33,909 nucleotides of DNA, from assembly GCA_002717145.1 (NCBI GenBank), contig PBCP01000001.1, forward strand, positions 32,997 to 66,905, in the 5' to 3' direction. Shown in pieces: positions 1-5,434 of the stretch. The number at the start of each line of letters is the position of its first letter. Within the stretch, counting starts at the first letter, position 1. Both the position numbers and the translations under genes were made by a program. The notes under the pieces are model-generated. The model saw nothing but the letters and a program-made list of their open reading frames with translations. It was not told where the DNA came from and ran no database searches. This DNA comes from Planctomycetaceae bacterium. GTDB taxonomy: Bacteria; Planctomycetota; Planctomycetia; Pirellulales; Pirellulaceae.

Positions 1-39
1 TCTGGCTCCTGAAGGTTGCGGCAAATCTCGCAACCACTC

Positions 40-171
40 ATCGCCCATTACTATCCTTAGAGGTTACCCTTCAAACGGTAGCCGCTAAGGGTTTTTTCGT
101 TGGTATATCAGTGTTTGCATGAACTTCGTTGATCGTCATTGATCCTTGTTGACCTTTACTATGCGTCATTG
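40..171. repeat. 132-bp direct repeat, copy A
   Basis: This stretch aligns without gaps to 1099-1230 (constant offset 1059). By eye there are 13 mismatches in 132 positions, about 90% identity. The shared block contains a stem-loop with a T-run, a strictly conserved segment after it, and GCGTC motifs at the 3' end. Substitutions cluster in and just before the stem, where several keep pairing as G-U wobbles, while the segment downstream of the T-run is almost invariant. The two copies flank the RDD-family gene. Confidence 0.9.
55..97 (+). terminator. Rho-independent terminator in repeat copy A
   Basis: A 14-nt arm (55-68) pairs with 77-90 across an 8-nt loop, with one mismatch and one G-U wobble. 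It is followed by G and six T (92-97). The T-run is on the plus strand, so it would end a plus-strand transcript entering from left of the window. Confidence 0.75.
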
Positions 172-185
172 AGGCGTCCTTTTTA

Positions 186-231
186 CTCAATCGGCCAGAA
201 CCAAAGAGCGATTCTTATTACCGCCAGCGAA
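186..231 (-). pseudogene. Relic A: gene X tail fused to the last codons of the zinc-ribbon gene
   Basis: On the minus strand, 206-231 matches 1471-1496 (26 bp, 2 mismatches) and encodes FAGGNKNRSLVL, the same C-terminal peptide as gene X in the middle copy. Several codon differences are synonymous, which suggests past coding selection. The reading frame then runs straight into GCC GAT TGA, the final codons of the zinc-ribbon gene (compare 1278-1286). A deletion has therefore removed almost the whole zinc-ribbon gene and fused the two ends in frame. A 2-nt insertion just upstream breaks the frame, so this copy is dead. Confidence 0.65.
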
Positions 232-351
232 GTCTCACTGCTGACTTTAACAAGTCAAAACTTTCGCCACCCAAACATTAACATTGCTAATATCAGGTTT
301 GCTGTGTTACAAAGAAAGGAAGGCTCGGGTTTAATTCTTATTAAAGGAACT

Positions 352-999
352 ATGATGAACGAATCTACAAGTAACCCAGACGACTCTGAGATGAATGACG
401 CGTCCAGCCCTTATCAGCCTCCCACAGTCGAAAGTACCGCTACACAACCTGCCAGTACTGGGCAACCACTCGCTTCGGCTGGTCGACGCTTTGGTGCATT
501 CCTTCTTGACGGTGTAGTCATCGGTATCGGCGGCTTGTTTTTCGGTATGTTATTAGGCGGGACAATTTTGGGAATGATTGGTATGGGTGCAGGAGTAGAT
601 GCCGGAGCCGCTCCCGAAGAAGCGGCTGCAGCTGCCGCCCTTGGTGGGTTTATAGGTGGTTTGTTGGGTACAATTATTGGCCCGTACATTGCTATCTTTA
701 TTATGATGATTCTTGAATGTTTTACAGGGATTACGCCAGGTAAGTTAATGCTGGGAATGAAAGTTAGCAATGCGGATGGTTCAGATGCAAATCTTGGCAG
801 TATTGTTATACGTGGACTTCTAAAATATCAATACAACTGGGTAGTAATAGTTGGAATTTTTACAGGGCTAGATTTCTTGGTGACTATTTCTGGAATTTTA
901 TCACTTGTAATGTTTTTTGGGATCTTTCTTATCTTTGGTGAAGGAAGACAAACGTTATGGGATAAGATGGCCAAAACATCAGTGGTAATGAAGGATTAA
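352..999 (+). CDS. RDD-family integral membrane protein
   Basis: A 215-aa protein. The frame is open from 139, but I place the start at ATG 352: AAAGGA lies just upstream and the N-terminal part before it overlaps a minus-strand relic. A polar, Pro/Ser/Thr-rich tail of about 40 residues precedes the RDD domain. Arg45/46 and Asp53 in GRRFGAFLLDG and Asp204 in RQTLWDKMAKT match the family's R-D-D signature, and TPGKLMLGMKV (about 129-138) is the family's central loop. Hydrophobic segments lie near 50-75, 95-122 and 163-197. RDD proteins are small inner-membrane proteins; some are linked to ion transport, and this one has no specific assignment. It sits alone between the two 132-bp repeats, with the second repeat's terminator about 115 bp after its stop. 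Confidence 0.85.
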   Translation: MMNESTSNPDDSEMNDASSPYQPPTVESTATQPASTGQPLASAGRRFGAFLLDGVVIGIGGLFFGMLLGGTILGMIGMGAGVDAGAAPEEAAAAAALGGFIGGLLGTIIGPYIAIFIMMILECFTGITPGKLMLGMKVSNADGSDANLGSIVIRGLLKYQYNWVVIVGIFTGLDFLVTISGILSLVMFFGIFLIFGEGRQTLWDKMAKTSVVMKD

Positions 1000-1098
1000 T
1001 CCCCCCAATTGTGTACAGACAGACTAAGGGTCGAGTCTGAGGCAGGTGTTAGTAGATGGTATTTTAATACGTTATTTACTGGGTTGCCGTAGACCAAT

Positions 1099-1230
1099 AT
1101 CGCCCACTACCACCCTTAGTGGTTACCCTTCAAAAGGTAGCTACCAAGGGTTTTTTCGTTGGTATATCAGTGTTTGCGTCAAATTCGTTGATCGTCATTG
1201 ATCCTTGTTGACCGTTACTATGCGTCCTTG
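1099..1230. repeat. 132-bp direct repeat, copy B
   Basis: Second copy of the element at 40-171, in the same orientation. Beyond it the copies diverge: copy B continues into three exact TGCGTCAATT units and then an intact zinc-ribbon gene, whereas copy A goes into a deletion-fused relic. Confidence 0.9.
1114..1156 (+). terminator. Rho-independent terminator in repeat copy B
   Basis: Arm 1114-1127 pairs with 1136-1149 across an 8-nt loop, with one A-C mismatch and two G-U wobbles, followed by G and six T (1151-1156). Pairing is retained although the arms differ from copy A. It probably ends transcription of the RDD-family gene. Confidence 0.75.
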
Positions 1231-1231
1231 A

Positions 1232-1273
1232 TGCGTCAATTCATGCGTCAATTTTTCAGAGGGTGCGTCAATT
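1232..1273. repeat. Three exact copies of TGCGTCAATT
   Basis: Exact 10-mers occur at 1232-1241, 1244-1253 and 1264-1273; related GCGTC motifs lie at 1222-1226 and in copy A (163-180). They lie just downstream of the zinc-ribbon gene in its own (minus) orientation. Spacing (12 and 20 bp) is irregular, so this is a short clustered repeat. Its function is unknown. Confidence 0.7.
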
Positions 1274-1277
1274 TTGC

Positions 1278-1451
1278 TCAATCGGCACTTTCAACAAACT
1301 CACCACGACAATCAGCACACAGGTAAACTTCTTGCTCTTGGTCATACAGCAGAGCAGATACACAATTAGGACACTCAACGTCAGTCTGAACGCAGAACGA
1401 TTCCTCGAATAGCTCGTATGCTACGTAATCTTCTATGAAATCGTCCATCAT
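1278..1451 (-). CDS. Small zinc-ribbon protein (57 aa), intact copy
   Basis: A 57-aa acidic protein read from ATG 1451 (or the adjacent ATG 1448) to TGA 1278. It has an acidic helix-like N-terminus (MMDDFIEDYVAYELFEE) and two Cys pairs, CPNC and CADC, separated by 15 residues. This is a classic short zinc-ribbon spacing that would bind one zinc ion. Conservation supports it being real: a second, decayed copy at 2204-2256 and about 2691-2747 keeps LCSDYRGEFV and IEDYLAHELFEE in the same frame. Its start abuts the stop of gene X (TGA then ATG, zero gap), so translation may be coupled. Function unknown; small acidic zinc ribbons often act as adaptor or regulatory proteins, but nothing here proves that. 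Confidence 0.6.
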   Translation of the reverse strand: MMDDFIEDYVAYELFEESFCVQTDVECPNCVSALLYDQEQEVYLCADCRGEFVESAD

Positions 1452-1616
1452 TCAGTCTTTCAGGACAAGTGAGCGGTTTTTATTACCGCCAGCGAACTCA
1501 CCGTCTACCCACACATCTTTGAAGAACTGACTTACAAACCGACAGTTGATCTCATATTTTGAAGATAGGTGTTGTTTAAGCTAGTTAAAAGTACGTTCAG
1601 CGACTCTGGGTGTCAT
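1452..1616 (-). pseudogene. Gene X with an in-frame amber codon
   Basis: From ATG 1616 the minus strand reads MTPRVAERTFN, then TAG (1581-1583), then LKQHLSSKYEINCRFV and on to FAGGNKNRSLVLKD and TGA at 1452. Without the amber codon it would be a 54-aa protein ending exactly where the zinc-ribbon ATG begins. The C-terminal peptide recurs in the same frame at 206-231, and its last residues (SLFLKD) recur at about 2753-2772. I read it as a gene inactivated by one nonsense change. Alternatives are readthrough, or a shorter product from an unrecognised start after the TAG. I do not recognise the family. Confidence 0.5.
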
Positions 1617-1689
1617 GCATTGTACTTCAGCGGATTAATTGGTTTTTCTCCTGTTGGCCGTACCATAAAACATAATCCCAAAAGGGTTA

Positions 1690-1977
1690 TCACGCGTTTG
1701 CAGAGTGATCCGGTGACCGTTTAGCCTGCAGGCACTTCAGGAGTAACATCGTGTTACACAGGCACGCAATCGCCACCCATATAGACGTGACCAACAATGC
1801 TTGCCGTGAGGTGTGCAGAAATGGAAAGCTGTTAATCATTCTGTCACTACCGTAAATCACAGGAGCTGCCTCCAGTTGGCACCAGTCAATGATTAATTCC
1901 ACGCAAGCAAAAGCAGGTAACACCCAACCAGTATTGAGGATTAGTAGTAGGATGACGAGCGTCGTGTGTTTTAACAA
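1690..1977 (-). CDS. Small exported or membrane protein, unknown
   Basis: A 95-aa ORF. The start is TTG at 1977, favoured because AAGGA lies 8 nt upstream and no in-frame ATG fits. Residues 1-24 look like a signal peptide (hydrophobic core, AFA before Cys25). Residues 25-60 contain Cys25 and Cys33, and a second hydrophobic segment (about 60-80, rich in Cys, Leu and Val) is followed by a basic tail. No family recognised. It lies alone in the accessory zone; given the decay around it, it could be a short remnant. Confidence 0.45.
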   Translation of the reverse strand: MLKHTTLVILLLILNTGWVLPAFACVELIIDWCQLEAAPVIYGSDRMINSFPFLHTSRQALLVTSIWVAIACLCNTMLLLKCLQAKRSPDHSANA

Positions 1978-2109
1978 TGTTGTTGTCCTTAAACATTAAG
2001 AGAAATTGTGATTGAATAAAACGAGGCCAATAGTAAACACGCCATTCAGGTTGGACTGGTTGAACGTGGTAAATCACTTTTTTATTAAAGCCTAGTTTGC
2101 CGTATAAGT

Positions 2110-2148
2110 TTCGTATTCCGCAATAATTCTATTGCGCAACTTCGTATT
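2110..2148. repeat. Perfect hairpin bracketed by 8-bp direct repeats
   Basis: CGCAATA (2119-2125) and TATTGCG (2130-2136) form a perfect 7-bp stem with a 4-nt loop. TTCGTATT occurs directly on both sides (2110-2117 and 2141-2148). No T-run follows, so it is not a standard terminator. The layout resembles a tiny palindromic insertion with a target duplication. The rest of 1978-2290 holds no gene I can support apart from relic C. Confidence 0.5.
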
Positions 2149-2203
2149 AACTTGAAATAATTAGCGGGGCTTGTCGGACGTTGCGTTTGATGGCGTCCTT
2201 TTT

Positions 2204-2256
2204 GCTGATTCCCCACTCGCAACGAACTCGCCACGATAATCAGAACACAGACAAAC
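2204..2256 (-). pseudogene. Relic C, C-terminal half of a second zinc-ribbon gene
   Basis: These 53 bp align without gaps to 1276-1328 with 12 mismatches. In frame they read VCLCSDYRGEFVASG, so the second Cys of the second knuckle is now Tyr and the original stop is lost (the frame runs on to about 2160). The missing middle of the gene is replaced by the 133-aa ORF at 2291-2692, and the N-terminal half follows at about 2691-2747. Confidence 0.65.
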
Positions 2257-2274
2257 TCCCGCACGTTGCGAGTG
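2214..2274. repeat. Perfect 11-bp inverted repeat
   Basis: CACTCGCAACG (2214-2224) and CGTTGCGAGTG (2264-2274) are perfect reverse complements 39 bp apart. The left arm lies inside the zinc-ribbon relic and the right arm next to the breakpoint before the inserted gene. A further CGTTGCG lies at 2179-2185. The right arm may derive from the left by rearrangement. Confidence 0.6.
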
Positions 2275-2290
2275 TCGATATACTATTTGA

Positions 2291-2692
2291 GTGACCTCGC
2301 CTTGCGAATCTTGTTTAAGGCATTTTTTATCTGAAGAAGGAATTCAAGGAGCAATTGAAATCGATACTTTACTCGACGAAAAACCGTCAAAAAAAGACAC
2401 GAAGCGAGCCTCGTTTAGTATGGGCAACCTGCTGATGGTGATTGCCTTAGTAGGAATCTGCCTTGCTTGGTGGGTTGATCATAATCGTCCCAAACTCGAA
2501 GCGTATGACATACAGGGACCGGTGAGGGTCACTTTCACCATTCGGTCGTCACCGAATTCGAAGGAGAGCGGGGTGATTAAAGACATAGATGGAATTGACT
2601 TTCACGGAACCACTATCGTCCTTCACAAAGAAGACGGCGGTCAGGTATTGGCGTCAAGCAGTTTGATCTATTTTCATTGGTCTAGAGAATAA
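2291..2692 (+). CDS. Single-pass membrane protein, planctomycete type
   Basis: A 133-aa ORF with a GTG start. Residues 1-11 contain CESC; 12-40 are acidic and then Lys-rich. A transmembrane segment at about 44-62 (MGNLLMVIALVGICLAWWVD) resembles the FSxRDLLxLxxVVGxxxGWWxD segment common in planctomycete membrane proteins. The remaining 70 residues are a polar domain, probably extracytoplasmic, of unknown function. The start is uncertain: ATG at about 2420 would retain only the membrane segment and tail. The ORF sits exactly between the two halves of a broken zinc-ribbon gene, so it probably arrived by insertion or rearrangement. Confidence 0.55.
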   Translation: MTSPCESCLRHFLSEEGIQGAIEIDTLLDEKPSKKDTKRASFSMGNLLMVIALVGICLAWWVDHNRPKLEAYDIQGPVRVTFTIRSSPNSKESGVIKDIDGIDFHGTTIVLHKEDGGQVLASSSLIYFHWSRE

Positions 2693-2772
2693 AACGCTTC
2701 CTCAAATAGCTCGTGTGCCAAGTAATCTTCTATGATTTATTCTTTTAATCAGTCTTTCAGGAAAAGAGAGTC
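2691..2772 (-). pseudogene. Relic C, N-terminal half of zinc-ribbon gene plus gene X tail
   Basis: On the minus strand, 2753-2772 gives SLFLKD then TGA, matching the end of gene X. The next five codons replace the zinc-ribbon start with a TTA-AAA-GAA-TAA-ATC stretch of identical length, which removes both ATGs and adds a stop. IIEDYLAHELFEEAFY then matches the intact copy. Loss of the start and the internal stop make this a clear pseudogene. The DUF2200 gene's ribosome binding site lies within the antisense of the X tail. Confidence 0.65.
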
Positions 2773-3135
2773 ATGAGCACTCAAAGCAAACAGGACGAAC
2801 GCATTGCCAAAATGGTCTTTGCCAAGGTCTATCCTTACCTGGTCGATAAAGTCGAAAAGAAGGGACATACCGTCGAAGAGCTACACGCCGTCATCAAATG
2901 GCTCACTGGCTTTACCGAGAAGCAACTGCAGAATCAAATCGATGACGAAGTCACCATGGAGCAGTTTTTCAACAATGCGAAGCTCAACCCAAATGCCAGT
3001 AAGATTACCGGCGTCATCTGTGGTTACCGGGTCGAAGATATTGAAAATCCGTTAACTCAAAAAACTCGTTACATGGATAAACTGATTGATGAACTCGCCC
3101 GCGGGAAAAAAATGGAAAGCATCCTTCGCAAATAA
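2773..3135 (+). CDS. DUF2200 family protein
   Basis: A 120-aa protein starting at ATG 2773, with AGGAAAAGAGAG 2 nt upstream. Full-length match by eye to DUF2200: FAKVYPYLVDKVEKKGHT near the start, IKWLTGF in the middle, LNPNASKITGVICGYRVEDI and the C-terminal YMDKLIDELARGKKMESIL. Family length is about 110-120 aa, so it is complete. It is a soluble cytoplasmic protein with no known function. It lies directly against relic C, and its Shine-Dalgarno overlaps the antisense of the gene X tail, so its present upstream region was formed by the rearrangement. Confidence 0.9.
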   Translation: MSTQSKQDERIAKMVFAKVYPYLVDKVEKKGHTVEELHAVIKWLTGFTEKQLQNQIDDEVTMEQFFNNAKLNPNASKITGVICGYRVEDIENPLTQKTRYMDKLIDELARGKKMESILRK

Positions 3136-3144
3136 CACTCCGAG

Positions 3145-3573
3145 CTACTCATTCACCGATTTACTTGTCTGCTTACCCATCAGTCCAAAGTGGTTGCAGT
3201 AACGGATCCAGCCAATCCACGATGGAATAACCCAGATCACGATCACAACAAATGCCAACACGGGAGCAATACTGTCGGCATAAGTAGCCAGACTGGCGTC
3301 GGGGTCTCTCCCTTTCACCCAAAGAGTCAGATAAGACCCAATCAATAGGCACAACGGCAGCAGCAAAACATTGCGAAATAACACGCTCGGCGTTGCGCTA
3401 CGTTTGCCACATTGGTCACACTTCTTGCTCCACCGTAAGATACATTGCAACCTCGACCAGTCAGCGCCGTCGACATGCTTCCTACATTTGAAACAATAGG
3501 GAGTCCATAATTTGGGCCTAACTTCATTCGTTTCAGGATCTTTTTCAGACGGTTGCTGGTGTTCGTCAGTCAT
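3145..3573 (-). CDS. Zinc-ribbon membrane protein, unknown
   Basis: A 142-aa protein. After a charged N-terminus (about 20 residues), two Cys pairs, CFKC (27-30) and CDQC (52-55), form a likely zinc ribbon. Two hydrophobic segments follow (about 69-87 and 103-123), and a short charged tail ends the protein. It would sit in the membrane with the ribbon in the cytoplasm. The start lies 4 bp after the stop of the esterase gene (3578), so the two are probably one transcript with this gene second. No family assignment. Confidence 0.7.
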   Translation of the reverse strand: MTDEHQQPSEKDPETNEVRPKLWTPYCFKCRKHVDGADWSRLQCILRWSKKCDQCGKRSATPSVLFRNVLLLPLCLLIGSYLTLWVKGRDPDASLATYADSIAPVLAFVVIVIWVIPSWIGWIRYCNHFGLMGKQTSKSVNE

Positions 3574-3577
3574 CGCT

Positions 3578-4492
3578 CTATTTCAGATGTTTCGTAAAAA
3601 ATTCCAGAAACACTTTCTTTGATGCTGGTGAGCTAAACTCCGGCCCCCCATGCTTTGCTCCTTGTAACGCAACGAATGTTGACTCCACACCGGCCTTTAG
3701 CAAAGCCTGGTGTAACTTCTCACTTTGAATAATCGGAACTCCGGGATCTGCAGTACCATGCATAATCAGAAATGGCGAATCATCCTCTGACACGTTATCC
3801 AGTGCACTGGCATCCTTGGCAAGATCCGGAACATCCTTGACCGTAGCACCCAAAAGCTTGGCGCCATTACTGTTAGCAACATCTTCTTCAGTCCTGCCAT
3901 TGCCAACATTATTCGGAGGCATCGACAACAATTCTGACGGGCCAAACCAGTCTGCAGTCGCCTGCACTCGACTCGAAATCCTTTCTTTTCCCGGATATGG
4001 CCTGGTACCAACGAGAGCGGCTAAGTGAGCTCCCGCCGACGTGCCCCAGCAGCCAATACGTTTCCCATCCAAGTCGTACTGTTTTGCGTTCTTGCGAACC
4101 CATCGAACTGCCGCATAACAGTCGTTAATCTGATCGGGCCACTGCCCCACATCTGTCAAGCGATAACTAATGCTGGCAATCGCAAATCCATGAGGCACCA
4201 TCCAGGCTCCTCGCTTTCCAGATTCCTTGCTCCCGTTCTTCCAGCCCCCACCATGAATAAAAACAATGACAGGAACACGACCCTTCGTCTGCTCAGGAAG
4301 GTATAGGTCCAATTTCAAGGAAGTCCCCTGATGTTGAGCGTACTCAATATCTCTGATTATCTTGACGTCACCCGGACTACTTTGCTGCACTTTAACGGAG
4401 GCAGATTTTCCCTGTTTTGGAGGCTGTGCTTTAAGCAGGGTGTCCCAAGATGTCAGAAGCATCAATGTAAACGCGATTCGGGATTTGGTCAT
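3578..4492 (-). CDS. Secreted alpha/beta-hydrolase esterase (BD-FAE/Aes-like)
   Basis: A 304-aa protein with AGGAGAAG about 8 nt before ATG 4492 and a signal peptide (about 1-22, KAQ). The hydrolase core has the oxyanion motif HGGGW (80-84), nucleophile elbow GTSAG (150-154, Ser152), Asp249 in HGTADPGVP and His281 in GAKHGG. This is the layout of the acetyl-esterase/lipase group (COG0657, BD-FAE-like), which deacylates sugar esters or small esters. Planctomycete genomes carry many such exported esterases for algal polysaccharides; substrate not determinable here. First gene of a two-gene minus-strand unit. Confidence 0.88.
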   Translation of the reverse strand: MTKSRIAFTLMLLTSWDTLLKAQPPKQGKSASVKVQQSSPGDVKIIRDIEYAQHQGTSLKLDLYLPEQTKGRVPVIVFIHGGGWKNGSKESGKRGAWMVPHGFAIASISYRLTDVGQWPDQINDCYAAVRWVRKNAKQYDLDGKRIGCWGTSAGAHLAALVGTRPYPGKERISSRVQATADWFGPSELLSMPPNNVGNGRTEEDVANSNGAKLLGATVKDVPDLAKDASALDNVSEDDSPFLIMHGTADPGVPIIQSEKLHQALLKAGVESTFVALQGAKHGGPEFSSPASKKVFLEFFTKHLK

Positions 4493-4583
4493 CTGTCGTC
4501 TTCTCCTGTCCTCACAGCAATTTGGTCGTAAGTTGATATCATTATAACTTCGGACTCTTTTGATCGGTAAAGCTTCCTGCCGC

Positions 4584-4611
4584 TTGAATCGCTAGAATAA
4601 ACGCATACGAT
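4584..4611 (+). promoter_or_regulatory. Candidate promoter for the pentapeptide-repeat gene
   Basis: TTGAAT (4584-4589), a 16-bp spacer and TACGAT (4606-4611) lie 31 bp before ATG 4643. The fit to a sigma70-type promoter is moderate, and planctomycete promoters are poorly defined, so this is only a candidate. Confidence 0.25.
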
Positions 4612-4642
4612 AATCTAACACCCTCGCCCGACTGTTTTGCCC

Positions 4643-5434
4643 ATGACTGCTGACCACCGCCCCGGCTTGCTCCCAATTCTATTAGTAACCGGCATCGTCA
4701 TCGTTCTTGGCCTGAGTCTCTCTAAGTATAATGCCTCGTCTTCCAACCTTGTCGAAGCTGATTTTTGGTTGATTTACCACGGCGATGCCAGTCGTCAGGA
4801 ACGAACTGACGCAACACTCCGCTTAATCGACGCAGGCAATGACATTTGGAATGGAGCTGATTTAACTGGTGTCACATTATCCGGACTGAATCTTTCCTTA
4901 GCCGATATCCAGGATGCCACTCTTAATGAATCTCTTTTAGTCGGTACGGATCTCAGCGGCGCTGCACTAAATAGAACGGATCTGGACGCAGCTGATCTTC
5001 AGAATGCAAACCTGATTGGCGCGAGCTTAAAAGAAGTGTCATTGCTAAGAAGCAATCTAAATGGAGCCAATTTCGAATTAACCAACCTTGGTAAAGCAAG
5101 CCTCGAGCAGATCAATGCAAAAAAGACAAACTTTTCGGGAGCTGATTTATCTGAAAGCCATTGTCTGATGGCCGACTTTTCTGATGCAATTCTTATCGAT
5201 GCCAAGTTCGATTACGCAAACCTTGAAGCCGTGGTATTCCATCGTGCGGATATAACGAATGTTAATTTTCAGGGAGCTTTACTACTCGACACGGACTTCC
5301 AGGATTCCAATTGGTGGAGAGCCGTTGGTATCAATCAGGAATTACAGGCAGACTTCAAAGATCGCTTCGCTCCGTCAGAAAATGCGCCGCAGACTTTTCG
5401 TGATGATTACCAGAGGTGGCTGCAGGAACCGTAA
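4643..5434 (+). CDS. Membrane-anchored pentapeptide-repeat protein
   Basis: A 263-aa protein; I prefer ATG 4643 over the in-frame TTG two codons upstream. One N-terminal membrane segment (about 8-27, LLPILLVTGIVIVLGLSL) anchors it. A short linker (about 35-65) precedes a long run of A(D/N)LXX units from about residue 70 to 222, for example GADLTGVTLSGLNL, RTDLDAADLQNANL and GADLSESHCLMADF. These should fold as a right-handed quadrilateral beta-helix. The C-terminal 40 residues are non-repeat and charged. Pentapeptide proteins have diverse scaffold roles; none can be assigned. It is convergent with the sialidase gene, whose stop directly abuts its own (5434/5435). Confidence 0.85.
   Translation: MTADHRPGLLPILLVTGIVIVLGLSLSKYNASSSNLVEADFWLIYHGDASRQERTDATLRLIDAGNDIWNGADLTGVTLSGLNLSLADIQDATLNESLLVGTDLSGAALNRTDLDAADLQNANLIGASLKEVSLLRSNLNGANFELTNLGKASLEQINAKKTNFSGADLSESHCLMADFSDAILIDAKFDYANLEAVVFHRADITNVNFQGALLLDTDFQDSNWWRAVGINQELQADFKDRFAPSENAPQTFRDDYQRWLQEP

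Noticed and set aside
14..35. tRNA gene or attachment site at the left edge
   Set aside because: GGTTGCG and CGCAACC form a 7-bp hairpin, but there is no T-loop consensus or tRNA cloverleaf, and the rest lies outside the window.
40..171. Integron attC site
   Set aside because: The repeat has a stem-loop and brackets a gene, but I find no RYYYAAC / GTTRRRY core pair and no integrase, so the terminator explanation fits better.
139..351. N-terminal extension of the RDD protein
   Set aside because: The in-frame extension overlaps the antisense relic of the zinc-ribbon module, and a good ribosome binding site precedes ATG 352.
1886..2077. 63-aa minus-strand ORF
   Set aside because: It overlaps the 95-aa gene in another frame and has no Shine-Dalgarno or family match.
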